A stretch of 54,594 nt of DNA, taken from the NCBI GenBank assembly GCA_902785755.1, contig CACZZO010000030.1, positions 1-54,594 of the forward strand, in the 5' to 3' direction. The notes beneath the pieces were generated by a model that made no database searches, had not been told where the DNA came from, and worked only from the letters and a program-made list of their open reading frames with translations. Position numbers and translations under genes: made by a program. Below, piece after piece: positions 24,298-32,456 of this stretch. Source of the DNA: an uncultured Bacteroidia bacterium. Its GTDB lineage: Bacteria > Bacteroidota > Bacteroidia > Bacteroidales > F082. The stretch's first letter is position 1. Every line of letters begins with the position of its first letter.

Positions 24298-25635
24298 TCA
24301 ATCATTTTCGCCCATGTTGGTTTGATTTCCTTCGTTTTCGATGAGCCACTTGGCATCGAGTTCAAGCATTTCCTCAAGCGTAACGCCCTTGCTTTCAGCC
24401 TTTTCTTGAATCATTTCCATCAGTTCAGGCTTGGCCTCCATCTCGTTCATCTTCAACGCGACTTTCACCTTTTCGGGATCCCTGATGGCAGCCAAAGCAT
24501 CTTCAACAAAGCCATTCGTTCCACGAACCCATTGGTAACCAACGGAATAAACAATCACAAAATCCACGTTGAGTATGCTCCTCAACCGATTAATTTCGTT
24601 GATTTGAAAGGTTTTCTTGTCGAAGCTTTTGAAGACCTTGTCGTAATAGAACCAGTTCTCGTAATAGGAAACCAATTCCCTGATGGGCATCAGGCACTCG
24701 AAAGCGAAGATAAACGAGTCGCCGACAAAAAGCACCCTCGGTTTGCGCGTGGTGCTGTCGGCCTCCACACTGACGTGCGCGGTGTAGTTGGGTGTGTCGT
24801 TCCTGACCTTGAACAAGAGGTTGAGCGTGGCCTCGTCGTCTTGCCGGCCTTCGTATTTTTTTGCGGTGATGCTGTCGATTCTCAGCGTCGGGATGTTGAA
24901 AGGGCAAAGGCTGTCCATTAACCGGAACAGGGAATCATAGCCGTAAGCCGACGAGAATGTCCAATGCGTGTCCATCGGCATGAACAACAGACGCGATGAT
25001 GTGTCGGAAATCGATGCGAACCAACTCGTCATGTCGATGTTGGGAAAGCCCGTTTCCTTGAATCTTTTTGAAAAGTATTGTGACGGGTTGGTAGTCAACG
25101 ATTTGAGTTGATTGTCAATCGGAGGAAGGTGTTCCGGATAAACGAAAGCCTTGTCAGGAGCAATGAAAGTGAGTAGTTCAATGTCGTGGTCACGTTTCAG
25201 AATATCGCGTAGTTCATTCATCATATCCACTTGATGATTGACATATTCCATGAGCTTTTCGTCTGATTCGAAAAACTTGGCCGCTTCCTGTCCGTAATAG
25301 TCAAGCACACCCGGGCGGTAATACATCCAATGGTCTTTGCCGGGAAAGAAGAATTCGTTGCAAGAGACCTTCCAGAGGGAATAGCGGAATTGGTTGTAAG
25401 TGCGGATTCCCAACTCTCTGAAAGCGAAATTCTCCCGCAGGTGGCGTTCCGCTTGACCTTGAAAGTCGCCGCTTTTATAGCTTTGCATGGTCAACACGGG
25501 CTTGGGTGCATCCTTAGGGTCGTTCTTTAACGTCCAGATGTCAAGGCTAAACGGCTGCCATTCGGTTTGCACCCAAAGCAGCAGCAGAAAAGCCATGCTC
25601 AGCGTCCAAAGGATATGTTTCACCCATTTGTTCAT
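24298..25635 (-). CDS. AlgJ/AlgX-like (DHHW family) protein, paralogue 3, with intact catalytic residues
   Basis: A 445-residue membrane-anchored periplasmic protein (anchor about residues 5-23). It shares RHLRENFAFRELGIRTYNQFRY and GKDHWMYYRPGVLDYYG with the plus-strand paralogues. Here the full catalytic set is present: D222-T-H224-W and G-D-S307-F, so it is the best candidate for the active O-acyltransferase/esterase partner of the MBOAT at 19267. The C-terminal signature (KAESKGVTLEEMLELDAKW) is also kept. It is on the opposite strand from the MBOAT with its own promoter, so it can be regulated apart from the operon. Confidence 0.87.
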   Translation of the reverse strand: MNKWVKHILWTLSMAFLLLLWVQTEWQPFSLDIWTLKNDPKDAPKPVLTMQSYKSGDFQGQAERHLRENFAFRELGIRTYNQFRYSLWKVSCNEFFFPGKDHWMYYRPGVLDYYGQEAAKFFESDEKLMEYVNHQVDMMNELRDILKRDHDIELLTFIAPDKAFVYPEHLPPIDNQLKSLTTNPSQYFSKRFKETGFPNIDMTSWFASISDTSSRLLFMPMDTHWTFSSAYGYDSLFRLMDSLCPFNIPTLRIDSITAKKYEGRQDDEATLNLLFKVRNDTPNYTAHVSVEADSTTRKPRVLFVGDSFIFAFECLMPIRELVSYYENWFYYDKVFKSFDKKTFQINEINRLRSILNVDFVIVYSVGYQWVRGTNGFVEDALAAIRDPEKVKVALKMNEMEAKPELMEMIQEKAESKGVTLEEMLELDAKWLIENEGNQTNMGEND

Positions 25636-25658
25636 TTAGGAATCCGTTGTTCGTGCCG

Positions 25659-25666
25659 CAAAAATA
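25659..25666 (-). promoter_or_regulatory. -7 box for AlgJ-like paralogue 3
   Basis: TATTTTTG on the minus strand, 23 bases before the ATG at 25635, directly after the S46 terminator. Confidence 0.65.
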
Positions 25667-25670
25667 GCAA

Positions 25671-25702
25671 AAATCGGCCATTGGATGTCCCAACGGCCGA
25701 TT
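25671..25702. terminator. Rho-independent terminator of the S46 peptidase gene
   Basis: AAATCGGCC (25671-25679) pairs with GGCCGATTT (25694-25702), with inner TTGG/CCAA pairing and T runs on both sides. It serves the minus-strand peptidase gene ending at 25756. Confidence 0.75.
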
Positions 25703-25722
25703 TTTTCGTTTTTGTCATTTGC

Positions 25723-25750
25723 GGCTGCCGTGGTACGACAGCCCTACAAA
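25723..25750. repeat. Copy of the ACGACAGCCCTACAAA palindromic repeat
   Basis: GGCTGCCGT (25723-25731), GGT, ACGACAGCC (25735-25743) with one mismatch, continuing as CTACAAA. Shares TACGACAGCCCTACAAA with 3989-4005 and 44419-44435. Confidence 0.7.
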
Positions 25751-25755
25751 CCTAT

Positions 25756-27969
25756 TTAGATTTCCTCTTCCTCCACACGCAGCGGCTGAGGCTCGCTCTT
25801 GCGGATGTCGAGTTCGTCGATCAGGTTGGTGGCGCCGGCGTACTTATCGATGATGAAGAGCACGTAGCGCACGTCCACGTTGATGGTGCGTTGCAGTTTC
25901 GGCTCAAAGTTGACGTCGCCGCTCATGGCTTCCCAGTTGCCATCGAAAGCGAGACCGATGAGTTCGCCCTTGCCGTTCATGATGGGGCTGCCGGAGTTGC
26001 CGCCGGTGATGTCGTTGGTCGAAAGGAAGCACACAACGAGTTCGCCGTTATCGTCGGCATACACGCCGAAGTCTCTCTTCTCGATGAGGTCGATGAGGCG
26101 CTTGGGAGCGTCAAACTCATAGTCGCCAGGCACATACTTTTCAAGGATACCGTTGGCGGTGCAGATGTAGTCGTAATGCACGGCATCAGCTGGCATATAG
26201 TCCTGAACAGAACCATAGCTCATTCTCATCGTCGAGTTGGCATCGGGATAGAGGCTCTTGCCGGGTTGGGTGGCGGCGTAATACTCACGCAGACCCTTCA
26301 CGAAGATATGGTCGTTCTCGCTCACGGCTTGCATGGCACCACGATAGTCGGCCATGTGGTTCATAATGACATCCATCATCGAAGTGTTCATAATGTAAGC
26401 GTAATCCTTGCCGATTTTCTTCGGGTTGGGCTTGGCCAAGAAAGCCTTGATGCTTTCGGGCGTGGCGAAGATGGAGTTGGTATAAACATCTTCAGCAAAA
26501 GCATCAATGTCGCCCTTGAACTTCTTGTCAATGATGTTGTAGATTTCAGGGAGTTCCTCGCCCTTGAAGGCGTTTTTATAGGTCTTCAGCATCTCGGCAA
26601 AGGTCTTCTTTTCCACTTGCGGGTCGGTTTCGGCAAAGAGCTCGTCGACATTCATGCCTTGGAGCAGCGTGAGGGCCATTTCTTGGGCTTCCTTGTCCTT
26701 GCTCTGGTAAGCCTCGTAATAGGAAGCAAACTGGGCAGCGATGCCAGCGGCACCCACATTGGAAACGAAGTTGGGATAGTAGATGTACTTGGCCACTTCG
26801 CCCATGCTCTGGTAAGCTTTTCTCAAGTTCGGGAGAGCCTCCTTGTATTCGGTCTTGTTGTTGGCGTTCACCCACTTGGTGAAGTCGCGCTCCAAACCGA
26901 CCTTGGCTTCGCTCACCTTGTTCTTGCGGAGCATCTTGCACTGGCCGATGAAGTTCTTCCAAGTGTTGGCGAGGCCAGCGTGGTTGTCGGCATACATCAG
27001 GTTGATGCGGTCGTCGGCCTGCATGAATTCATCCATCACTTCGAGTTGCTTGCCGAAGATGTCGATGATGGCGGGATAGAAAGTGTCCACATTGTAGTCG
27101 ATGCCGTAGCTCGACATGTAACGCTCGGTGCTGCCCGGGAAGCCCCAAATCATGGTGAAGTCGTCCTTCTTCACACCGTCAAGGCTGATGGGAAGGTGGT
27201 GCTTGGGAGTCAGCGGCACATTGTCCTTGCTGTAGGCGGCGGGTTGACCGTCTTTGCCAGCATAAACGCGGAAAATCGAGAAGTCGCCAGTGTGACGAGG
27301 CCACATCCAATTGTCGGTGTCGCCACCGAACTTGCCAATCGAAGAGTTGGCCACGCCCACGAGGCGCACATCGGGGAACACTTGATAGACAAACATGTAA
27401 TACTCGTTGCCTTCAAAGAAGCCCTTGATGACGGGGTTGTACTTGCCATCTTCCGAAGCGGCAGTTTCCAACTCCTTGATTTTCTTGCGGATGGCGGCCT
27501 GCTGGTCTTGATAGTCCATATCGTCTTTCACCTCGGCAAGAATGACTTTCGTCACGTCTTCCATGCGGACAAGGAAGCTGGCGGTCATTTCGGGAGCGGG
27601 CAGTTCTTCGCCGTAGTTCTTGGCCCAAAAGCCGTCTTTCAGGTAGTCGTGCTCTGTTGAGCTGAGCTTTTGGATGGCACCGTAGCCGCAGTGGTGGTTG
27701 GTGAACATCAAGCCTTTGCTGCTCACGATTTCGCCGGTGCAGAAGAAGCCGCGCGGCATGGCATCGCTGCCGAGGCCCACGATGGCATCCTTCAAGCTGC
27801 TGTGGTTGATGCTGTAAAGCTCTTCAGGGGTCAGTTGCAGCCCCATCTTCTGCATGTCAACATAGTTCAGGCGCTCGACAAACATCGGGAGCCACATGCC
27901 TTCATCGGCATACACGCGACCCACCGAAACCATGATGGCCATCGCGATAATTCCTAATACTTTTTTCAT
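25756..27969 (-). CDS. S46 family dipeptidyl peptidase (DPP7-like)
   Basis: A 737-residue exported serine exopeptidase, full length for S46. The signal peptide is MKKVLGIIAMAIMVSVGRVYA, and the mature part opens DEGMWLPMFVERLN, typical of the family. Catalytic elements seen are TNHHCGY (His92/93) and GGNS659GSP. The residue 18 after the catalytic Ser is Gly677 (FDGNWE); in Porphyromonas gingivalis the matching position is Gly in DPP7 (hydrophobic P1) and Arg in DPP11 (Asp/Glu P1), so DPP7-like specificity is inferred. It should act in the periplasm, releasing dipeptides for uptake as carbon source, in line with the secreted C10 and S8 proteases nearby. Confidence 0.93.
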   Translation of the reverse strand: MKKVLGIIAMAIMVSVGRVYADEGMWLPMFVERLNYVDMQKMGLQLTPEELYSINHSSLKDAIVGLGSDAMPRGFFCTGEIVSSKGLMFTNHHCGYGAIQKLSSTEHDYLKDGFWAKNYGEELPAPEMTASFLVRMEDVTKVILAEVKDDMDYQDQQAAIRKKIKELETAASEDGKYNPVIKGFFEGNEYYMFVYQVFPDVRLVGVANSSIGKFGGDTDNWMWPRHTGDFSIFRVYAGKDGQPAAYSKDNVPLTPKHHLPISLDGVKKDDFTMIWGFPGSTERYMSSYGIDYNVDTFYPAIIDIFGKQLEVMDEFMQADDRINLMYADNHAGLANTWKNFIGQCKMLRKNKVSEAKVGLERDFTKWVNANNKTEYKEALPNLRKAYQSMGEVAKYIYYPNFVSNVGAAGIAAQFASYYEAYQSKDKEAQEMALTLLQGMNVDELFAETDPQVEKKTFAEMLKTYKNAFKGEELPEIYNIIDKKFKGDIDAFAEDVYTNSIFATPESIKAFLAKPNPKKIGKDYAYIMNTSMMDVIMNHMADYRGAMQAVSENDHIFVKGLREYYAATQPGKSLYPDANSTMRMSYGSVQDYMPADAVHYDYICTANGILEKYVPGDYEFDAPKRLIDLIEKRDFGVYADDNGELVVCFLSTNDITGGNSGSPIMNGKGELIGLAFDGNWEAMSGDVNFEPKLQRTINVDVRYVLFIIDKYAGATNLIDELDIRKSEPQPLRVEEEEI

Positions 27970-28032
27970 TGAGTAGAGATTAAATTATTGTTATTCAGAT
28001 AATTGTTTCTAATCAAAACAGATTTGAGCCTG

Positions 28033-28040
28033 CAAATTTA
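28033..28040 (-). promoter_or_regulatory. -7 box for the S46 peptidase
   Basis: TAAATTTG on the minus strand, giving a leader of roughly 55-60 bases before the ATG at 27969. Confidence 0.6.
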
Positions 28041-28126
28041 CGAAAATTTAGGATTGAAAAGAAAGAAGATGGTGTTTTTGTGCAAATGCATAATGGGATT
28101 GCCGCAGAAAAACACCCGAAATTTTC

Positions 28127-28233
28127 GCTTATTTCTCCCCGAAAGCACTTTTTACCCATTTCGGGGACAAATAAAGTGGTGCTTATTTCTCCCCGAAACA
28201 CCTTTTTTGTCGTTCAGGGAAAAATAAAGGGGT
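28127..28233. repeat. Tandem pair of ~53-bp palindromic repeats
   Basis: Two head-to-tail units, 28127-28180 and 28181-28233. Each starts GCTTATTTCTCCCCGAAA and ends with its approximate inverse (in unit 1 TTTCGGGGACAAATAAAG), so each can fold into a long hairpin. No credible protein is encoded here. The region 27970-28385 otherwise holds only the two divergent promoters. Confidence 0.75.
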
Positions 28234-28361
28234 GTACATCTCACATTGATAACCACTTACGGATTGACTTACAACGAATATTTCGGTCAAATCCAACAGT
28301 TGGTCACGATGGACGCGCTATTTGGATGACACAATTTGTCCTACGATTCAACAAGAAACCT

Positions 28362-28369
28362 TATCTTTG
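28362..28369 (+). promoter_or_regulatory. -7 box for the RNA methyltransferase pseudogene
   Basis: TATCTTTG, 16 bases before the ATG at 28386. Confidence 0.6.
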
Positions 28370-28385
28370 CCGAAAATTTCCCCAA

Positions 28386-29479
28386 ATGGAAGACAATTAC
28401 CAACTCATTACGAAAACCGCCGCCGGACTTGAAGACGTGCTGGCTCGCGAAATCAAGGCCTTGGGTGCCAAAAACGTGCGCTGTATGCACCGCGCCGTCA
28501 TTTGCGAAGGCAACAAGGAACTGATGTACCGCATTAATTACGAGGTGCGCACCGCGCTGAAAGTTTTGAAGCCTTTCAAAAACTTCTTCGCCAAAAATCC
28601 CGACGACCTTTATAAACAAGTAAAAGAAATCAACTGGTGCGAACTGTTCCGCACCGACCAGACCTTCTGCGTCGATGCCGTGACGAGCGGGCGGTTTTTC
28701 ACCCATTCGCAATATGCCGGCCTGACGGTGAAAGATGCCATCGTCGACCAGTTCCGCGATGTGTACGGTTTCCGCCCGAATGTCAACACTTTGAATCCCG
28801 ATTTGAGGATTAATTTGCACATCCGCGAGGACAAGGTGACCATCCTTTTCGACAGTTCGGGAGAATCGTTGCACCACCGTGGCTACCGCAAGCAGGTCGA
28901 CAAAGCCCCTATGAATGAGGTGCTTGCCGCCGGCCTCATCCAACTTTCGGGCTTCCGCCGGGCTACTACCGCAAGCAGTGGGGCTTCATGAAATGGGACG
29001 ACTACGATGCCGAACTGTGGCAACGCATCCGCCAAGAAGCCGATGCCAACATCTGCGACTTCGACCACGAAATCTGGGCCTCTGACCGTTCGCCGAAGGC
29101 CGTAGCCATTGCCGAAGGCAACATCAACTACGCTCACTTGCAGCACGACATCCACCTGATGAAGAAGGACATGCACGACCTCACCCCACCCGAAGGCGGC
29201 GGCATCCTTATCATCAACCCACCCTACGGCGACCGCCTCGAAGAAGACGACATCGACGAACTCTACGAGGAAATCGGCCACACGCTGAAGCATAATTTCC
29301 AAGGCTTCCAATGCTGGCTCATCACCGATGATGCTGTGGCCTTGCGCCACGTTGGCTTGAAGCCCACCGCCAAAATTCCGATTTGGAATGGACCTTTGGA
29401 GTGCCGCTTCGTGAGGTTCGATATTTTTGAAGGGTCGTTGAAGGACAAGAAGGCTCGCGAGGCAGAAGAACAAGCATGA
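28386..29479 (+). pseudogene. THUMP/RlmL-like 23S rRNA methyltransferase with SAM motif I deleted
   Basis: The first frame (28386 to about 28950) encodes a THUMP domain and pre-catalytic region (ITKTAAGLEDVLAREIKALGA, KDAIVDQFRDVYGFRP, DSSGESLHHRGYRKQVDKAP, NEVLAAGLIQLSG). The second (about 28955-29479) continues with PPGYYRKQWGFMKWDDYDAE, then IINPPYGDRLEEDD (catalytic NPPY). Between LSG and PPGYY, intact relatives have about 25-35 residues with the SAM-binding DPxCGSG motif; here they are gone and the frame shifts. The first frame ends at a stop at 28991. No functional methyltransferase can be made unless the junction is a sequencing or assembly error. The promoter is intact. Confidence 0.82.
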
Positions 29480-29586
29480 TTAGGATTCGCTTTGCGTCAC
29501 TGCGAGGCGCGAAGCAGTCCAAAACAATTATTTTGGGCTATAGAGGCACTTTTTTGTGGCTTCATAGCCAAAAATAATTTCAAAAC

Positions 29587-30150
29587 TTATCGTTTATTAA
29601 ACTGATTCATCGTCCTATCCGGCCCTTGGGTGACGAAACTCTTGATGATTTCGACGGCTTCGTCGGCTTTTTGGTCAACGATAGGCTCTTCTGAAGGTTT
29701 CCATTTCCCCAAAACGAAATCAATTTGGCGGCCTCGCAGGAAATCGTCGCCGAGGCCGAAGCGAAGGCGACAGAACACGTTGGTGCCAAGTTTTTCGATG
29801 ATGTCGGTCAGGCCGTTGTGGCCACCGTCGGCACCTTGTTTGCGGAGGCGCAACGTGCCCAAAGGCAAAGCAATATCGTCGTTGACGACTAACAAGTTCT
29901 CAATCGGAATCTTCTCATAGTCAAGCCAATACTTCACTGCCCGCCCACTCGCGTTCATATAGGTTGTCGGCTTGATGACCACCAAGGTTTTGCCCTTGAA
30001 CTTCATCTCCGCAACCTGCGCGAGGCGGCTTGTAGTGAATGTCGCCTCCAAGTCCTTCGCCAAGCGGTCGGCAATCTTGAAGCCGATATTGTGGCGCGTC
30101 TCGTCGTATTCGGCACCAATGTTTCCCAAACAGGCAATCAGGTATTTCAT
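29587..30150 (-). CDS. pth: Peptidyl-tRNA hydrolase
   Basis: 187 residues, the normal Pth length. The opening MKYLIACLGNIGAEYDETRHNIGF carries the conserved Asn (LGN) and catalytic His (RHNIGF). Later PTTYMNASGRAVKYWL, VVNDDIALPLGTLRLR and GGHNGLTDI are diagnostic. It frees tRNA from peptidyl-tRNAs dropped by ribosomes. In-frame ATGs upstream (30240, 30282) are rejected since the -7 box lies at 30216-30223. It is near rplY and prs, a common Bacteroidota grouping, though here each part has separate signals. Confidence 0.95.
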   Translation of the reverse strand: MKYLIACLGNIGAEYDETRHNIGFKIADRLAKDLEATFTTSRLAQVAEMKFKGKTLVVIKPTTYMNASGRAVKYWLDYEKIPIENLLVVNDDIALPLGTLRLRKQGADGGHNGLTDIIEKLGTNVFCRLRFGLGDDFLRGRQIDFVLGKWKPSEEPIVDQKADEAVEIIKSFVTQGPDRTMNQFNKR

Positions 30151-30215
30151 TTCGGTTACTGAGTTTATCGAAGTATCTTCAAGTTCGTTTCGCTTTTCCC
30201 TTCGGAAAAACCGCG

Positions 30216-30223
30216 CAAAAATA
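30216..30223 (-). promoter_or_regulatory. -7 box for pth
   Basis: TATTTTTG on the minus strand, about 65 bases before the ATG at 30150; excludes upstream start codons. Confidence 0.6.
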
Positions 30224-30312
30224 CTACAAAAAGATGACATTATTGGCTTTTTCTCGGCTGCCATGACAGGACTGCCCAACAACTATTAACTTCCAACTAT
30301 TAACTCCTAACT

Positions 30313-30340
30313 AAAAAAAGCCGCCCGAAGACGGCTTTTT
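30313..30340. terminator. Rho-independent terminator after rplY
   Basis: AAAAAAAGCCG (30313-30323), loop, CGGCTTTTT (30332-30340). Symmetric; ends the minus-strand prs-rplY transcript. Confidence 0.85.
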
Positions 30341-30368
30341 CCTTCGTATGTACCTAATTAATATCAAG

Positions 30369-30950
30369 TTATTCAGCAGCTTCCTCCTCGGTGCTGACCG
30401 AAGCGCCACGCGCCATATTGACTGCAAAGATGACGGTATAGCCAGGAGTGACAGGCGTAACATTCTCAATATTAAGGTCTTTCACCTTGATAGCCTCGTT
30501 GATGTTCACGTTGCTGATGTTCACCTTCACATAGTCTGGCAAATCCTTGATAAGGCCGCAAACCTTGACTTTCTTGATACCCAATTTGGGTTTGCCACCA
30601 CGCATCACACCGGCAGCCGAGCCTTCGAGGGCAATGGGCAGCACCACTGTGATGGGCTTGTCTTCCTTCACGATGAGGAAGTCGGCGTGCAAGACCTTGT
30701 CGGTCACAGGGTGATACTGGATGTCCTGAAGGATGGTCTTATAGACCTTGCCATTGATGTCGAAATCAATGATGTAAGTCTCAGGAGTGAAAAGAATCTT
30801 GATGAAATTCTTCTCAGAAGTGGCAAAGTGAATTTGCTCCTCGCCTGAGCCGTACATGACACATGGAACCATTTCGGCCTTACGCAAAGCCTTAGTATCC
30901 TTTTTCCCTACGTTCTCGCGGAGAGAACCGCTCAATGATACAGTTTTCAT
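30369..30950 (-). CDS. rplY: 50S ribosomal protein L25/Ctc
   Basis: A 193-residue CTC-type L25. The N-terminal 5S rRNA-binding domain (MKTVSLSGSLRENVGKKDTK, VPCVMYGSGEE, DIQYHPVTDKVLHADFL) is followed by the C-terminal TL5 domain (GKPKLGIKKVKVCGLIKDLPDYVKV). It has an acidic tail (STEEEAAE). The gene lies 75 bases downstream of prs with no -7 box between, only a CAA/AAT-rich leader, so it is probably cotranscribed with prs, as in many bacteria. Confidence 0.96.
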   Translation of the reverse strand: MKTVSLSGSLRENVGKKDTKALRKAEMVPCVMYGSGEEQIHFATSEKNFIKILFTPETYIIDFDINGKVYKTILQDIQYHPVTDKVLHADFLIVKEDKPITVVLPIALEGSAAGVMRGGKPKLGIKKVKVCGLIKDLPDYVKVNISNVNINEAIKVKDLNIENVTPVTPGYTVIFAVNMARGASVSTEEEAAE

Positions 30951-31025
30951 TGTGTTGAATTGTTTAATTGTTTGTTGTTTAATTGTTTATTTGTTGGGGC
31001 GAACCAATGCCCGCCCTTTTCTTTC

Positions 31026-31982
31026 TTATTTGAATAGCGAACTGATGGACTCGTAAGATTCTATGCGATGGATAACATCGGCAAACAATTCCGCCGTACT
31101 CACCACATGGATTTTCTTCGATGCGTTGGCAGGCAACGGAATGGAATCCGTAACCACCACTTCGCTGAACACCGAATTGTCCAAGCGTTCCATCGCGGGT
31201 CCGCTGCACACGGCATGAGTGGCAAAGGCACGTACGCTCTTGGCGCCATTGTCCATCAACACCTGACCGGCCTTTACGATGGTGCCAGCCGTATCGATAA
31301 TGTCATCGATGAGGATGACATTCTTATCCTTCACATCGCCGATGAGGGTCATTGAATCGACCACATTGGCGCGAGGACGATGCTTGTGACAGATGGCCAA
31401 ATCGCAGCCCAAACGCTTGGCGTATGCCGAAGCGCGTTTCGAGCCACCCACGTCAGGCGAGGCAATCTGCAAGTCCTCGATTTGCAACTTTTGGATATAG
31501 TCGATAAAGAGGCTCGAAGCATAAAGAGCATCGACAGGGATGTCGAAGAAGCCTTGAATCTGGTCGGCATGAAGGTCGAGGGTAATAATGCGGTTGACTC
31601 CGGCGGCAGTCAGAAGGTTGGCCACCAACTTTGAGCCGATACTCACGCGGGGCTGGTCCTTACGGTCTTGGCGTGCCCATCCGAAATAAGGAATCACAGC
31701 GATGATTTTGTGCGCCGAAGCACGCTTGGCCGCGTCAATCATAAGTAGCAGCTCCATCAGATTATGGGTAGGCGGCATGGTTGACTGCACGATGTAAACG
31801 TGATGGCCACGGATGCTCTCGTCGTATGAGGGTTGGAATTCACCATCGGAAAAAACAACCACTGAGGATTTGCCCAATTCGAAGTCTGGATTCTGCTCTT
31901 GGCGACCATAGGCTTCCGCAATTCTTGCACCCAAGTCTTGGGTGGCTTTTCCTGCGAAAATGGAAACGTATCTGGCTGACAT
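31026..31982 (-). CDS. prs: Ribose-phosphate pyrophosphokinase
   Basis: 318 residues, the standard Prs length. It makes PRPP from ribose 5-phosphate and ATP for nucleotide, His and Trp synthesis. Motifs seen: VVVFSDGEFQPSYDESIRG, PYFGWARQDRK (ATP-binding flexible region), ITLDLHADQIQGFFDIPVDAL, and the PRPP loop VILIDDIIDTAGTIVKAG. The start MSARYVSIFAG is set by the -7 box at 32005-32012; longer in-frame upstream sequence would read through the promoter and the tRNA-Leu gene. Confidence 0.97.
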   Translation of the reverse strand: MSARYVSIFAGKATQDLGARIAEAYGRQEQNPDFELGKSSVVVFSDGEFQPSYDESIRGHHVYIVQSTMPPTHNLMELLLMIDAAKRASAHKIIAVIPYFGWARQDRKDQPRVSIGSKLVANLLTAAGVNRIITLDLHADQIQGFFDIPVDALYASSLFIDYIQKLQIEDLQIASPDVGGSKRASAYAKRLGCDLAICHKHRPRANVVDSMTLIGDVKDKNVILIDDIIDTAGTIVKAGQVLMDNGAKSVRAFATHAVCSGPAMERLDNSVFSEVVVTDSIPLPANASKKIHVVSTAELFADVIHRIESYESISSLFK

Positions 31983-32004
31983 TTGCGATATGATTTTGAA
32001 GCTG

Positions 32005-32012
32005 CAAAAGTA
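32005..32012 (-). promoter_or_regulatory. -7 box for prs-rplY
   Basis: TACTTTTG on the minus strand, 22 bases before the ATG at 31982. Confidence 0.7.
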
Positions 32013-32062
32013 GGCATTTTCGGGGTAAGAAAAACAAAAAAGAAGATTTTTTTCAAAACCTG

Positions 32063-32092
32063 TTGACAGAAAAGAAAAAATCCGTATTTTTG
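32063..32092 (+). promoter_or_regulatory. Promoter of tRNA-Leu
   Basis: TTGACA at 32063-32068 and TATTTTTG at 32085-32092, 28 bases before the mature tRNA. Confidence 0.65.
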
Positions 32093-32119
32093 CAGCCGCG
32101 TTTGACGCGATAGCCCCAT

Positions 32120-32206
32120 GCCGAAGTGGCGGAATCGGTAGACGCGTCGGTCTCAAAAACCGATGAGGTAACACTCGTGCCGGTTCGATCCCGGCCTTCG
32201 GTACCA
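32120..32206 (+). tRNA. tRNA-Leu(CAA)
   Basis: 87 bases with acceptor stem GCCGAAG/CTTCGGT, anticodon stem TCGGT/ACCGA around loop CTCAAAA (anticodon CAA), a long variable arm as expected for Leu, T arm GTTCGATCC, and an encoded CCA end. Confidence 0.95.
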
Positions 32207-32209
32207 AGA

Positions 32210-32245
32210 AAAACCCCTTCTAATCAATAGATTATGAGGGGTTTT
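32210..32245 (+). terminator. Rho-independent terminator of tRNA-Leu
   Basis: AAAACCCCT (32210-32218) pairs with AGGGGTTTT (32237-32245), followed by T-rich sequence. Nothing else coding is seen in 32246-32390. Confidence 0.8.
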
Positions 32246-32379
32246 CTGTTTGTCATGGTGTACTTAAAGTGTAATCACCATCAAGCCTTGCCACAACATC
32301 ACCAAACGGGCGACATGGCCGAAACACAATGATGCACATTGCTACAGCAAACTCGATAATGAATCTTTGGCAAAGCCAA

Positions 32380-32418
32380 AAACAGAAAAAGCACTACCGT
32401 GCCGAAACACAATAGTGC
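32380..32418 (-). terminator. Terminator of the small exported protein gene
   Basis: On the minus strand GCACTA...TAGTGC (32413-32418 / 32391-32396) followed by TTTTTCTGTTTTT. Lies 39 bases past the stop at 32457. Confidence 0.7.
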
Positions 32419-32456
32419 CATTTTGTTTGATGAAAGCCTTTGTATGGCTATTTCTT

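Noticed and set aside
28003..28227. Small ORFs across the tandem repeat upstream of the methyltransferase remnant
   Set aside because: Open frames on both strands simply translate the palindromic repeat; no start context or family match.
31983..32207. N-terminal extension of Prs
   Set aside because: It would run through the prs promoter and antisense to the whole tRNA-Leu gene; the conserved start is at 31982.
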